NCBI GenBank assembly: GCA_004352715.1
Contig: SCFE01000062.1
Span: 170,813 to 234,812, forward strand
Direction: 5' to 3'
Source of the DNA: Hofstenia miamia
Lineage: Eukaryota > Xenacoelomorpha > Acoela
Length of the DNA stretch: 64,000 bases
The position numbers were made by a program, and so were the translations under genes. Below are positions 23,941 to 37,980 of this stretch, in pieces. The notes under the pieces were generated by a model. It searched no databases and was not told where the DNA came from. It was given only the letters and a program-made list of their open reading frames with translations. Each line of letters starts with the position of its first letter. The first letter of the stretch is position 1.

Positions 23941-24183
23941 ATTTTCAAATTGTACAGAAAAATCGCGTATAGTTTGTTGCGGAGATCTTTGGAGTGCTTT
24001 AAACTTAACGAAAAGTTCATAGGATTCTTCATCTTCAGACTGAAGGAATGCAAAATTTAAAGATTTTATCAATTCAGTAAAACCATCATCAGAATTTAAT
24101 ACAGCATTTGGTAGAGTAAGCCCACTATCTTTGGCATCACCATGTAAATTGAGAACTATTAACGGAGAATGACCCGTCCACAT
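23941..24183 (-). pseudogene. Copia gag fragment (GalEa-like)
   Basis: Seen: VLNSDDGFTELIKSLNFAF, ESYELFVKFKALQRS and TIRDFSVQFENL. Known: metazoan copia elements of the GalEa type have a gag helical domain with DGxxxLIxxLDxxF followed by Y..F..F..L.R and I.DF...FE. The nucleocapsid knuckle and protease that should follow are absent, so an internal deletion fused gag to integrase. GalEa assignment rests on remembered motifs. Confidence 0.55.
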
Positions 24184-25972
24184 TATCCATACTTATATTT
24201 TAATATTCCACTTTCATTCGAGGGAAATTTATTTCTTAACTACTGGATATTTTTGCTATTCAGATCCTGTAAGAGATAGATTGTATTTGAAGAAATAAAA
24301 CACTCAGGCACCTAGCATTGTTTAATTGTGTCTTGACAATGAATTGATATTTAAGGACTACAACATTTGCGTTGGTCACAGTATTAGAGAGATACCAGGT
24401 TGATAATAATAGTTAGAAAATTTGTAATAGGTGTAAGAAGCATAGCACTAGTGGCTAGGCAATTACAAACCTTGTGCATTTATTCAATTCTTTCATGTTT
24501 ATGTTATGAATCACTTGAGTTAATGACTTGAACATTGTACTTTATAAAAATCTTGACTTACATTTGAGATTACCATTGTATATCTCAAAGAAATACTTTT
24601 CTAAAATTCAGTCTCATTTCTGGGTCAGACCACTTTTCAAAAAAATTCATTATTCAACCTCACAACCCCTCTACGTTGTAAAATTACTAAAACTCATGGA
24701 ATGATTCATAAACAGAAAACAAGATCAAACATTTTTACATTTGTAGGCATAAATTTTTTTTAAAAAATCCTTCTTTAATGTTGATATTTGAAACTGGAAT
24801 TCACTAATTAAATAAATAAGAAACATTAAAAAAATAGCAATAATTTAAAAATACATTTAAAATGTTTTATATAAATATTTCTGGTAAATCATAGCTAGGA
24901 TTCAAATTTTACAATAATGACCATATAAAAACTCATAATTGAAGGTCTGCAATATTTTTTTCGTAATAATAATTGGGCGCAGATAATTTGAGAATTTTAT
25001 GAAACCATTTAGGTAAATTACCAGTACTTAATTGTAAGCAATTATCTGAATTTCTTGTCTTATATTGCTGAAGTATTTATAATTTTATTCTTCCGTCAAG
25101 TCTTGAAAAATTTCACATGTTTTTGATACTTTAAAAAACGTAAGAGACACACAATCTTCAGAGGATATGTACAGTAAGTTTACTCTGGTTCAATATTAAA
25201 AATTGCATTGTTTTCTCACATTTCATATGCTAATGTATAAATTCAGAGGAGTAAACTGGCATATTTCCCAAATTATTGAAATAGCACCCTTTCTATACGT
25301 ATTGATGAAAGTTTGTGTGAAAAATTATGCTTTTCCAGAAGCGCTTAGGGTAGGAGGATTTATAAAAATATTTAGAAGAATGTTTAGATTTTAAAAAAAT
25401 CATTGGGCGTTATGATATCAACACACATAATTTTGTTGTAAAATATAAATATTGCATGGTATAAAAAGTAACTTCCTCTCCAATTAAGAATTTATCGGTT
25501 TGCAAGACTTTTTTACAAATTATGTTCTTGATTGGGGCTGTCAATGCGCATCTCCTCCTGCCCTCCTCTTATTTGCGCACGCCTATGGTAATCAGAGCAA
25601 ACAAATTTTCATTTCATACACCTTTTTCTAATGAATTTCCAATTCAATTATATATTTCAAAGTAAATTGTACGAGAATAATCAATTCTGGATTCAAGTTT
25701 ATGTAACAGCCTAATATTGATGGAAAGCTTTTAAAACAAAACATGTTCTTAAAAAGCTTGGATCTGCAACTCAGCGTTTAAACCGGGGTCGACTTTAGGG
25801 CATAGGCAAATCCCAGAGCCGTTTATTAAAGACGAAGACCGCTTTGATCCGTTATTTTGCTGTGATTTCGGCCCGGCCTGTTTTTATCAAAAACTCAACC
25901 TTTCTTGAGCAATATTATAAACTGCACTCTTTCTTATAAAATACATTTGTTCGTAAATGCTTGACTCTAAAC
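24184..25972. other. Flank of the copia remnant, nothing recognised
   Basis: No LTR boundary, reading frame or repeat could be supported in this stretch. Confidence 0.3.
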
Positions 25973-26293
25973 CAGACTTGTCAACGAGCAGAAATTTCTA
26001 AGCTCGGCTAGTTTGAATTTTGAGAAAGCTCAACTCGCCAAGTATTATCCTTCAATGAGGCATGTTTTGCTAAATTTTTTTTAAAAATATTTCAACTCAG
26101 AATTTTTTTCATAGCTCCTTCAATTATTTAATTAACATTTCTAAAATAAAATTATTACAAAATCATATTTAATGAAAAATCTGCATAATCAATTTTACAA
26201 GCAGAACTATAAATTTGCTTTACTTAAACAAGCTCGTTTTTTGCTTGTTATATATCCAATGCAATGCTCATGCTCGACTTCTTTAGAGGTCTG
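25973..26293. mobile_element. MITE family M2, degenerate copy
   Basis: Left end CAGACTTGTCAACGAGCAGA closely matches the full M2 copy, as do inner blocks AAATTTCTAAGCTCGGCT and ACTATAAATTTGCTTTAC. The right end has decayed to TTAGAGGTCTG. Confidence 0.6.
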
Positions 26294-29200
26294 CTCTGAA
26301 CTGCACACTCTATCTACATTTTTTAACAATTTTGTCAAAGCTTCTTAGTAAGACATTTGTAATTTCTTAGCTATTTAGAAATCTATGACACTGTCGCAAG
26401 CAGCTCGACTGCTTAACTAACCGGTTGACTGGGCTAAGCTCACTTGGAAATTTCTGATTAGGAAATGGCTAAAATTAGATTTTCAACTACTTTTTACCAA
26501 CGAGAATTGAAATTGCCGTAATTAACCACTTTACAGCTACCCTAAACTCACTCATTTTGCAATTTCAATTGCAAAGGGTGTTTCCTAGGCAGCCTTAAAA
26601 ATATACTATTTATTTATTTACAAATTTTTCAAAACAGTCTCTTAGTAGCTCAAATTGACCCCATGCCCCACCAATAATCTTACTTGCATCAACTTTAGTA
26701 TTACATATGCTCACAAAGTTTTGGTCAATTTCTTTCTCCACAAAAATTGTATGGACAATTTGTTGAATGAAGGTAGAATTTTGGATGGTTTTGAATTTAT
26801 GTTTATCAGAGCTGAAGTGGGAATGGGGTGGGACAGGAGCAATCGCATTTTAATATCTCTTGTTTACGCAGGAGGTCCCTGGTTACTTCAATTTACAAGT
26901 GTTTAAGAACCTACTTGCAGGCAAAAGAAACCTATCATAACATGTGTGTACCCATTTTAAACAGATATAACCGACTAGAACTGATGTTATTTAGGTTTCA
27001 TTTAATAATGACAATAGATGACACTGCTTCTCACTCCATTTCAATTCATAGTTTTCATCACTGTATGGCCTCCAGCCTACTTTCATCCGTTACTCGATTT
27101 AAACAGTTAACAAATAAAGAGTTAAATATAGTTTTAATAGTGTTACCAGTTACATGTTCTCACAACTTAATTTCTATCTCACCTCACCATTATGGTTGTT
27201 ATTGCCTCATCTCCTATATAATAGCACAAATGCTCTTGGCTATGTACATGTAGGAAATAGTAATGACAACTCACAAATTATTTTCAGTCTATCTGCACAC
27301 CTAATAGCATTCGAGATGGACTCCACAATTACAAGCTCGTGGAATAGTCACCCCAGATAAAAAATGATAACAAAATAACCTGACTTCTAACTAGAACAGC
27401 AAAGTCCAATAGTCATAGAACAATAGAACTCAGTTCATAAGAACAAACGTGTATTTAAGCCATTTCATTCAAGATCCACAAATGGGACCATGTCTTTAAA
27501 TGTATGCCTGATGCTTGTTTTTAATTTCATCCTAATTTCTTTCATGGATTGTTTAAATCAATGGCAATTTTAATGCTTAGTGATTTCAGCATTGGTTTTA
27601 CAGTTGCTACGCTTTTTTAGTACGTTTGTTAATCAACCAATTTTTTTTCACATTTTTTTTATATTTCCTAAGGTACCTCTCTCACTTTATTCTTTCCTTA
27701 TGCATCATTGACTTTAACATAAATTTGATCTCTTTACCGTAATAACTTCATTGTGCGATTGAAAAATTTCAAGTTTTTGAAATTTTGCTAATAATTCATA
27801 ACCAGTGTCCTCAAATGGAGACCATACGAAATATCATAAGAGAATAGTTCAAAAGACTAATTGCACCTGAAATCCTCTTAATATGCTTTCTAAGAGTACT
27901 ATATCTAGCCAGAAATACCCAATTCTAAAGGATTTAAGTAGGTCTGGTATGAAATTGGTTAAAGCCTTTATTAACAAGAACTTGTGAACAAAACCAACCA
28001 AGATGTTTAAGTTCATAAATGCGAGTAAACAATGCACTAGATTCGTAATTTGCACTGACAATTCGTGGACAAAACCAGTTCTGTTTACTATGTTTTAAAA
28101 ATCAAATTTTTAAATAATTTACAAAACTTACTTGCTGTGTCATCATTCAAATTTTCTTGCACATACGAAAATTAGAGATAAATGATCTACCCTAGTATTT
28201 ATAAAATATGCTAAGGTGTATGCCAATCTACTTGCTCGTCTATAAAGTAAGAATTTGGAGCCTTTCTAATCAAATTGTAATTCATATTTTTAGTTTCAAT
28301 TTTAAAGGGTTATAATTTGATACATTAGCGTTTATTCGATTTATTAAATTATATTACTTGATATAATCATCCAAAAACAACGTTCAAAATACAATGAATC
28401 ATTCTACGCAATTCAAGATTAATTGAATTTAATCAAATTGCCTGATTGTATTTTTGTATTATTTATTCATTTACTAGGTTTGCAATTCAGGTCAAAATTT
28501 TCGATTTCATTTTGTACAATAAGTGGGCCGTTTGATGGGGATTTCTCAGATATTTCTAAGGGAATGGGGCTTGCGTTGGGATCTCCCTAGGAATTACATA
28601 GGGATGAGGAGGACAAATAGGGGATTTTACCACAAGCTTTTCCGTGTGTCAAAAAGCTCTCCTAAAATTGGGTTAAGATATAATTTAAGTGATAACATTT
28701 TTATAATGCTATTTGAATGAACAGCTTACGCATTTTACAGAGTTACATTTTTACAAGTTCTCTTTTCCATTATTGTTAAATTTAGCTGTTCACATATTAT
28801 GATAACCTTCAATAGGCAATCGCTCGGATCACAATTCAAACGCGTAACAGAATCTTTTGAATAGTTATGATCAGGACGCGGAATTTATGCTTTGGACATA
28901 TTTTTAATGCTTTAGCATATTTTCATGCAGAAGGCATAAAAAGCATAATTTGATAACTTTTGTATAAATTATTTTATTATCCGGTAAGCATTTATAATGA
29001 TATGTTGATAATGTTTTTCAGGAGCATGAATTAAACATAATGTGGACATGGCATTGTTGAACATTGATTCCGCTGACATTTTATAGCAACAAGTTTAATA
29101 GCCGGAATGCGTTCTGCTCCGGCATTCGAGGTAAATGAAAAAAAGGATGTCATGGCGACGATGTAAGTTGACTGATTTAGTGATATTCAAAAATTGTAGA

Positions 29201-29490
29201 TATTTAAACTTGTAGCAATGAATGTTTTATCTTAAGGAATGTTAACTTGCGTCTAAAGGCCGAAGTGCATATTTATCTCATTTAAAGCATACTTTTATCA
29301 TACTTTGTAATAGTCACAAGCATATTTTTGGAGGATAAATTCCGAGCCCTGGTTATGATTGTTTGCCAGTATGCATATTCTGCGAAAAGTGCTCGGCACA
29401 ATTCCAATATATTCCATTTCAATAGTTTACTCCGTTAATGTCTGAACATTACTGTTTATATACACAAATTGACCATATCTAATACATATT

Positions 29491-29496
<6 letters not shown>
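26294..29496. other. Long stretch with no supported gene
   Basis: Several frames of 60-140 codons occur at 26.65-27.36 kb but show no domain, membrane topology or splice logic. I see no repeat or RNA structure I can support. Confidence 0.35.
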
Positions 29497-29526
<30 letters not shown>

Positions 29527-29725
29527 AATATGTATNNNNNNNNNNNNNNNNNNNNNNNNNNNNNNNNNNNNNNNNNNNNNNNNNNNNNNNNNNNNNNNNN
29601 NNNNNNNNNNNNNNNNNNNNNNNNNNNNNNNNNNNNNNNNNNNNNNNNNNNNNNNNNNNNNNNNNNNNNNNNNNNNNNNNNNNNNNNNNNNNNNNNNNNN
29701 NNNNNNNNNNNNNTATATATATATC
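29497..29725. other. Assembly gap of 178 N inside a TA microsatellite
   Basis: N from 29536 to 29713, with TATATA on both sides. The gap is an unresolved microsatellite. Confidence 0.98.
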
Positions 29726-30063
29726 GTAAAAATTTGGAAACAAAATTAAAGTTTATAAGTAACATTTTCACCTTACATTTAGTTTCTTTGATGTTTCTGG
29801 TTTATAATGATATGCTAATAAACCATATCTAGTAAAATAATAAATATTTTATTGATGGAGTATTTCTAGAATTTTTTGAAATTCTTACATTTCCTGATGC
29901 ACTATAATTTTTCCAGTACTGAAACATAGTTAAAATATATTTAAGTACTTTTTCATTTATTTGCTTAAGTGAAATTACTTAGGAAGTTTTCTAATTTACA
30001 AAGTCTATTATGCGTCACTAAGCGCGACCTGACAACCCTTAACCTGAGGGACAATTTTGCATT
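29726..30063. other. AT-rich spacer
   Basis: Nothing recognised. Confidence 0.3.
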
Positions 30064-30522
30064 GCATTAAGAAGAAATTGGTGATGATTTCATTATGTTT
30101 CAGAATTTTCTTGTATTCGAAGCTACTGCTGTATTAGTGTTTACTTAGGTTAATTGTGTGCAGTAACTGAAAAAATTTTATGCTATTTCATTGGAAGAAA
30201 TTAAAAAACTAAAATGTCTGCACCTGGCAAATTGCTTTTCTATCATTGATCATTTCAACCTTAAAGATCATCACATGAGTGGTGGAAGGATATGCATTAA
30301 GAAGAAATTGGTGATGATTTCATTATGTTTCAGAATTTTCTTGTATTCGAAGCTACTGCTGTATTAGTGTTTACTTAGGTTAATTGTGTGCAGTAACTGA
30401 AAAAATTTTATGCTATTTCATTGGAAGAAATTAAAAAACTAAAATGTCTGCACCTGGCAAATTGCTTTTCTATCATTGATCATTTCAACCTTAAAGATCA
30501 TCACATGAGTGGTGGAAGGATA
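30064..30522. repeat. Two identical tandem copies of a 230-bp unit
   Basis: The block beginning GCATTAAGAAGAAATTGGTG and ending GGTGGAAGGATA occurs twice in a row without any difference I can see and without an N at the join. Either a very recent tandem duplication or an assembly artefact. The unit contains no recognised gene. Confidence 0.9.
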
Positions 30523-33500
30523 AATTATTAATTTTTTTGCAAATTGAGATGTCCCCATCAATGGTTGGCAAATATTTTAAAAAATTGATCCTTCCTCTCT
30601 TAATCATTGCTGTAAGTAACAGAGGCCGCGAATCAGCAAAATCATGCACCAACACAATCTCAGATAGCAATTTCATATCCTTAAAAAATCTGCTCATAAA
30701 AATATGAATTCGTTATCTAAGCAAAAATTATTGAGTTTGCCGTAAAGTTAAATACATGATCAAATTTGTTAACCAAACTGTACACAAATACCCCCCCCCC
30801 TATTTCAGTTTTGGATGTCGAATTCTTGGATGATTGATTTGTTAGTTTATATTTAGGTAAAATATGACTAGGATGTGATACAATTAACGACATGTACAAA
30901 ACACAAGAGCAATTTGGGTCTATTTTTCCAGATAAACTGGCTGGAGTTTTTTAATCCTGTGCGAAAATTAATCTAAATCAGGAACTAATTCCAAAACACA
31001 CAGAATTAGAAAATTATTCTTTCTTCATTTTCTTCTTAATTAACAACGGGACTCTATCCCCAGGTCGGACCATATATCAATATAAGAAACTTTTAATTCA
31101 TTGGCTTTAGACCGCCTGATGATATTAAATTATGTATCGAAAGAATTTCTAAAATTTTGAAAAAATCAGAATTTTCATTGAAGAAATATTTTCACAGAAA
31201 TGTATGCCATTGTATTGGATGGAATACATTCAGTATCAACAAGATTTCAAAATTCCTAAATATGCTTAGAGAAATTATTTTACAAATGTAGAGCCACAAC
31301 CGGTTTACCGCATTTAGTAAGTGGCTAGGAGAATCCAGGACATAAACAATTTTTCCAATTGCTTAAAAAAGCAGGTAGTTTGAAAATATCATCAACATCA
31401 ATAATCATCTTAGTTATGACAAATAAACTAAAGTTTTCAGTAGTTTATTGTGGATTTAGTTTAATTATAAGTGGGCTTGATAAAATTTTCTTTACTAAAA
31501 AATCCTTTAAGTGCTGCTGATCTAGCTGGTAAAGTGAGATGTCGCAGAATTTCTGCTTGAATTTTTCACTTTAAGTGGTTTTGGATTAGCCCTGATTTAC
31601 TAAGGAATGTTTCATTTGCTGTTGATTTCGCAGATAAAGCCGGAATTTCATAATGAATGCTTGAATTTCTATCTCTAATTTGGCTCCTGTGGAGAAACAA
31701 GCTATTTAAGAGTCAATCACAAGAACAAAGCCTATCAATTACAACCTCAAGTACTAGCAAGTATGCATTTTCAAGTAACATCCATCCGTATGCTCAAGTA
31801 CAATACTTGAGTGTCATGTACTTGGTCACTCTCTGGTTGAAGGGGTTATAATAGAAAAATCGTTTAATCTAGAATAATGAAAGCAATCAGTATTTTTTGG
31901 GAACTTCCACATATCTAACGTTGATAGACGCATTTTTGAACAAACTCTCTAAATATAAAAAGCTGATCTTTAAAAATTTTGGAAAAAATCTTCGCACAAA
32001 TGAACAAGAGATTTACTACAAAGAATTTTACAATTGTATAATTATGAGAAATGTATAAAGTGCAAGCTAATGTCAACCTGAAGTTTAAAAAGTTTTGACA
32101 TTTACACATACCTATGTGATGATATCTACTTTTCTATATCAGTGATTTTTGAAGTTACTACTAATGTGGCTTATTGACACTTGTGATGCTTTAAATGTTA
32201 ATGTGAAAAGATTTAATTCTCAACTTTCACGCAAATAACTTTCTTAAATAGTATTTGATATCAGAAAATATTCAAAAATTCAAAAACACATTCTAGATGG
32301 CAACATCATATTTTCAAGAAGGTTTATTTTTTAAAACAATCTTTTGTTGTTCATATGATGGAATTTTATTTTTCTTATAATATTTAGATAATTTAAATTA
32401 TTAAAAAATTTAGAAAAATTCAATCGCACATATCAGAAATGTGATGGAATGAATAAATGCAATACATGATCAGAATCTTGATACATTGTGCTTTATTATA
32501 TAGGTCGATTCAACGTACACATTCTGAGAATGGTGAGCAAAATGTAGCTATCTGACCAAAGTGCATCAAGTGTAGTAAGTAGCTTAAGTTGGTAAATCTT
32601 TTTGAGTGTTCCTAATTCTGTTCAAAATTACACTGTGAAATTAGTAATTATTCTGAAAAGATAAGTACATCAGCAAAAAGCAGGAAGCAATAATGATCAA
32701 AGAGCATAGCAAGGTATAACAGAAAATCAATGTATTGCACCATTATTTTCTTTTAATGCATTGGTTTTCTACAAATTATTGGTAGAAAGTCACGATTGTA
32801 TATATTCGATAAGAAAGCTGCAAGTGGGTGGACCATACAACCAGGATACGATTTGACATGGCTAGGCCCTGTAGAACCGTAAAATTAATGACCCCGCAAC
32901 CTGATTTGACCTGTTTTCTTGGATTTTAGAACGTTGCTTGTATGGTTTTGCCAACATTATACTTGCAGAGACAAATTAAATGAAGCAACACATCACTCAA
33001 GTTTCCACTGACATTCGAATGTTTTGTCCCATTATCAAGGTGCAAATATATTTTAAGATTCAGTTTCTAACAACTCTCGTAATTTAAGATGTGAAATAAA
33101 AAGTCTATCATCATAATTTTTCGACAATTAACCGAATGATTTGGAGTAAGTTCAGCACAACGGAACTATTTATACTTTAATCTCATACCTTCTGGAAAAA
33201 ACGATGGTATTATATCATAATTAATGTAGTAAAGAAAATATTTTCTATGTTTTTCGAAATATATTAATGATAGGTTATGAAATTTTCATTTACACTATAT
33301 TTCCCTCAAGTTTTTTTCTTTGAATTTGTAATACACACTTCAAAACTGATTCTCTCACAGCCGCACAATACAGAATGCTGTAGACAGATGAATAGGTAGG
33401 TCAAAGGGCAAAAGGTAAGGTTTGACTTAACTGACTTAACCCTTACCAAAACATCAAAACGAACACACGTTATTGGACTTTTGTCAACATTTTGATGACA

Positions 33501-34639
33501 TCATTTTATTATAGATATACATGAACAGAACATTTCAACTTATAAATGTTCTGTGCTTTTCATAGTGTATGTAAATGATATTTCACTATCTGTAAATGAT
33601 ATCAGTATAATTGACAAAGATAACCATAACAATCATAAGAAAAAACTAGGGTTTGTAAGCCTGCAACAATTCCAAAAATTTTTTACAACTTGCCCTGGCA
33701 TGTACAACTATCAGGCTATGTGCAGATCCAATATTTCCAAAAAAAAGAAAAATGACCAACTGAAATATATTTTTCTATATCATAATATTGAAAATAAATG
33801 CAATGTTAAAAAAAATTAAAGAGCAAAATAATTCTATTCTTGGAAATGTCCGAAAAATTCCCAATCACCTAAGATGGCGCTAATATATTCTTGGTCTATT
33901 TCTAAATAACTAAAATTAAATTAACTATCCATTTCTTATGAGAATACATTACCATGCGATGATTAAGACACATCACCCCAAAATTGAAATTTTATGTCCA
34001 GTTGCTGATCTGGTATAGCAGGCAAACAAGGAAATGCTGAAGTTTTATATGAATTTATGAAATACCAACATGAGTGCATTCATTTTTGTATTCGCCTTAA
34101 GTAGGTTTACTTGTTTGATTGCAGCTGCTTTAATAAAATCATTAAATAATTCAACTTGATCACAAAGACGGTTAGAAAAAATTTAGCTACACATATTTTT
34201 TCAAAATATGATGACTTAATTAAGTGTGCTACAGAGGTAGAAGCAAATCCAAGGAAAGAGCTTTTCTTTTCGCTTTCTGTGATGTTTCGTTTCAGCTAAC
34301 TAAGTCTTGTTTATGCTCCACAAATACGAAATCGGATGTCCTCTACAATGTATGTTTTGACGTCAATCCGAAGGAAACATGTGTTCGATTTGCAAATTGT
34401 TTCAAAGATATCTCGGAAAATTTACTCATAGTCATGGAAATTTTACTTAAGCTATCAACCCCAATATTGAAGAATTGAATAAAGAAATTGAGTTACTGAA
34501 ATATTCAATGAAAAACTATACTTTCGCTTCATCAAGTAATACTCACACTGCTAAGAATGTTACTTTACCAAGAGAGGTAAATGAAAACTCAAACTCTGTT
34601 CTGGTTTTTTAAAATAGCAGAAAATGTTGGAAAGCCATC
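30523..34639. other. Unassigned AT-rich DNA
   Basis: No gene supported. A fragment VLFIVYVND near 33.56 kb hints at an LINE RT scrap but is too short to call. A run of ten C lies near 30.79 kb. Confidence 0.35.
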
Positions 34640-34905
34640 TGAATGATTGGTAGATGACAAAATCCGAATTCCTCTTGCCATCAAGAAACTAGAATGTACT
34701 AGCTTGAAGGCATGTGAAGCGTTTGTCAGTATCATGCCATAGCGTCGACGAAATCTCAATTGACCATGATGGAATATCTCACCTATCTCCTGCTATGCAG
34801 GCTGCATTGAAACATGCCGTACTAGCTAGTGTAGATATGAAAGTGGAAAGGAGCTTCAGTAAATATATGGCAGTTCTAGGAGCAAAGCGCCAAAAACATT
34901 TCAAA
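34640..34905 (+). pseudogene. hAT transposase C-terminal remnant (CGGBP1-like group)
   Basis: Seen: AIKKLECTSLKACEAF in one frame, then after a shift AALKHAVLASVDMKVERSF followed by SKYMAVLGAKRQ. Known: S-V-D-x-E-R-S-F-S-K/x-Y-x-x-x-L-x-x-K-R is the characteristic end of the hAT dimerisation region in CGGBP1-related elements, and the preceding L-E motif belongs to the same proteins. The rest of the transposase is not recognisable. Confidence 0.5.
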
Positions 34906-35929
34906 ATAGTGTTTTTGTTCAAAATATGTTTTTGTTCATTGTAATAGATTTTAAGCTTTTTGAACAATTCCCAATTTCCAGTTCAACCACATTCGTTTAA
35001 GTGCATATTTCTGCATATTTGCCCCAACCAAAATGCATACCTCCTCTTGTTTTTAGTGCAAATATTCCTTTCCATATTCATCAGCAATCATAGCAAAAAT
35101 ACCAGCTTCTTTGGTCTCTTATAATATCCCTCCAGAAGTTATTTCTGAATGTCAATCATATCAAAAGATGTATTTTGGGTATGTTTGGAGAACCCAACTA
35201 CATTTTCGGTATGCAATTGCATACTCAAGCGACCTGGCTCCGTCGCCACTGAAGATAACGGTTCTTTAGTGGCAACAGAAAAACTAGAAAATAATATACA
35301 AAATGTAATAGACTTTTTCGTACAATCTAACTATTAATATAAACAAAACGCAATTTATGACATTCTATCCAAAGAATACCTCCGACATAAAATCCATATT
35401 AAAAATATAAATATCAAATAAGGCTGAGTCAATTTTCCCTTCAGATACAGTTACACACTTGGATGTTATAGAATTGATTGTTTCTTTACTTTTAATCTTT
35501 CGTTGATCAGAAAATGGCAGCAGGTATTTTTATTTAAAACAACTAATGAGAATTGTAAATTAAGTGAAATTTAGTTGGATTCTTAAGTGAAAAATCTAAT
35601 TTTGAAAATTTAACTTAAATCGCTTTAATTGCATCTGCGATATTGTTGAAAGGCATAGCATTGAACAATGTTTTCTCTAGAAGTAATTTGGAATTTTGAT
35701 TTCGACACATTGCTTTAACAAATTGTGATAAAGGCCAGTTGCGCGAACCGATTTCAGTTGTATTTGAAAAACACTGTTTTTCATCAAAAATAAAAATAAT
35801 CTCAATTAAGATACAATCAAGCCAAATATTATTCTATATATTTTAGTAATATATTTTTATTCCAGTCTATAGTTTTTATAACAACAATTGGAAAAATTAT
35901 ATAATTCAAATGTTTCAGAAAAATAAATA
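34906..35929. other. Spacer before gypsy copy A; possible 5' flank
   Basis: No LTR could be delimited. Nothing else recognised. Confidence 0.3.
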
Positions 35930-37249
35930 GTACTGAATGAGATGAGAGACGATACCAGTGCGAGATTAACAGAACAAAGAAATCTATTTCAAAGACAAAT
36001 AGAAATGTTAACTGACGCAAATAAAGAAATGGAAATCGAGACTGCAAAATGGCGACAATTGATGGCCGAAATACATGAAGAAAATATTAGGATATGAGAG
36101 GAAAACAAAACAAAACAAATGGAAATCGACAGCCTCAGAGACGAACGACGACTATTAATGTTAAACAATGAAACCGAAAATAGCCACAGGAGACAGAACC
36201 AAAAAGAGCCACGAAGGATAACAATAGGAAGATGCAGAAATGCTAAATAAAACGAATCCGCCTGAAGATGCAGAGTTGTTTAAAAGTAACCACCTGAAAC
36301 TGAGGAAGAATTTGTCCCAAAAACTAGTAGATAACATAACAAAACAAGTGAAACGAAGTACAAAATGGAAACAGAAATGAAACCAATGTTTAATGATTCC
36401 ATATTATTGGAGAAAAACAACAATGAAGTACCATTATGCAAAGCAGTCCTTCCTACGTTTACAGGAAGAATAGACAACTATTAGACTACATTCACAGAAT
36501 GACTCCAAATATTCGAAATGAATATGAAAGAGAGTAAAGTTACACAAATTGTAGCAGCAGCGAGATTCCCACTATATTTAAGTGGAGTGGCGTACCAACA
36601 TTTCCTGGAACTTGATACAGAGACGAAGACAAACTATATGAAACTCATAGGCGAATATCAAGCATACTATGACGAGAGCTTCAAGAATCAATACAGAATG
36701 ATTCTGAACAGTATGAAAATGAGATTGAGAAATTATAGGCCGCAATTGGAAAGAATGCTCAAACTAAGCTCGAGAGAGCAGACCTATTCCAGATATGATG
36801 TTTTCTCTCACATATGTAAGGGACTACCACAACCACTAAAACAACAATTTGAGAATAAGTGTGATGCAGAGGATTCATTAGACCAAATGATAAGAAAAGG
36901 ACTGGCGATACAAATAACAATGGAAAATAATGCCAGGATGAATGAGAGAGCGACAACAAACAAAATGTCAACGGTAGCCAACACGTTCCAGAAATTTGGA
37001 AATAAACTTACCACACAAAAAACTGGAAACAGATGAAATAATAAAAGTAAAACTGAAAGATAGAAAAATAAAGAAAATTAGAAGAAGAGATCTGAAATTT
37101 CATTGCTGAGGAAACAAAGGGCACCTTAGGAAAGACTGCAGAAAACAAATCAATATAATCGAAAGTGACGAAATAGATTTCGAGGAAGAGGACTTAATCG
37201 AAAATGAAGAAAGTTTCACAGAAGAAGAAACTGAAGATTTAAACTACTA
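35930..37249 (+). pseudogene. Gypsy copy A gag (coiled coil, capsid-like region, nucleocapsid remnant)
   Basis: Seen: an N-terminal coiled coil of about 80 codons rich in Glu/Lys/Arg/Met, then LPTFTGRIDNY introducing the gag domain. The capsid-like helices follow (VAAARFPLYLSGVAYQHFLE, SHICKGLPQPLKQQF). A single zinc-knuckle remnant GNKGHLRKDC comes near 37.11 kb, then an acidic tail ending in TAA at about 37247, likely the natural gag stop. Known: Ty3/gypsy Retrotrans_gag layout. In-frame stops are TGA at 36095, TAG at 36482, TGA at 36500 and TGA at 37107. The stop at 36500 replaces a Trp: the parallel gag fragment at 44.55 kb has FEEWFQMF there. The last knuckle stop removes a zinc cysteine or its neighbour. 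The coding strand is strikingly A-rich. Confidence 0.75.
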
Positions 37250-37252
37250 AGA

Positions 37253-37980
37253 GTGCCATCTTGTGAAAACAGTGAACCTGTTCCAATTAAAACTGACTTG
37301 ATAAAAACTAATACAATCACAGTTGAAAATAATGGTATCATAGTCAAGGCAACCATAGACATGGGAGCAGTAATTTCTGTAATAATGGACAAGTGTGCAT
37401 TGAAAATCAGATTTACCAGACAAGAATTAGAAGATGGGAAAATAGATTAATCAATGCCTCAGGTGATTACATCAACATGAAAGGGAAACTCGAAGACATA
37501 CAGATTAGAATCGCAAACACTGAAATAAACCTTTTGCCATATGAAATTATTTTGGGAAATGATTTCCTGACCAGAAATGGATGCATTATAGACTACACAT
37601 CAAGATAACAATAAAAGTGCAGGAGGAGATAATAAAAACAGAGGATGAAGAAGATGACAATAAAACAATATTGTTCAAACTAGCTGAGGACGTCAAACTC
37701 CAGCCTAACAACTGGAGACTGTATAACATAGAAAGTGAAGAGAAAATCACAACCAAATTCATGCTATATGAGCAAACAGGTATCAACACCAAAAAACTAT
37801 CACTACCATCAAGCCTGTGCACAGTCAAACAGGGGAAAGGAGCAATTCCTATACTGAACGTGAAAAAGGAAAATGTCACAATATATGGAAAAAGGATAAA
37901 ATCAGGAAGACAAACCATTGAGAAAATGATTAACGTAATTAAACAACAAGAGGACGAAACATATAAAATCCTGGAGATAA
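37253..37980 (+). pseudogene. Gypsy copy A protease and linker
   Basis: Seen: VKATIDMGAVISVIMD, an aspartic-protease active-site region in which the usual D-T/S-G is D-M-G. After a frame shift near 37.45 kb come EIILGNDFL and IDY, the C-terminal I-L-G-x-D-F-L box of gypsy proteases. A Lys/Glu-rich linker follows to RT. Known: retroviral-type aspartic protease. The Thr-to-Met change and the shift make it inactive. It lies in a different frame from gag, as expected for frameshift-expressed pol. Confidence 0.7.

Noticed and set aside
26655-27360. Overlapping plus-strand frames of 68-141 codons
   Set aside because: No domain, no consistent membrane pattern, no splice sites supporting a model, and codon use like the background.
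33553-33819. VLFIVYVND resembling the PQGSVLGPLLF...YIND box of LINE RT
   Set aside because: Only about nine residues match and nothing around it supports an RT. Chance or an unrecognisably old fragment.
34224-34478. Plus-strand frame of 84 codons with several Cys
   Set aside because: The cysteine spacing does not fit a zinc finger I know. It could be the N-terminal part of the hAT remnant downstream, but I cannot support it.
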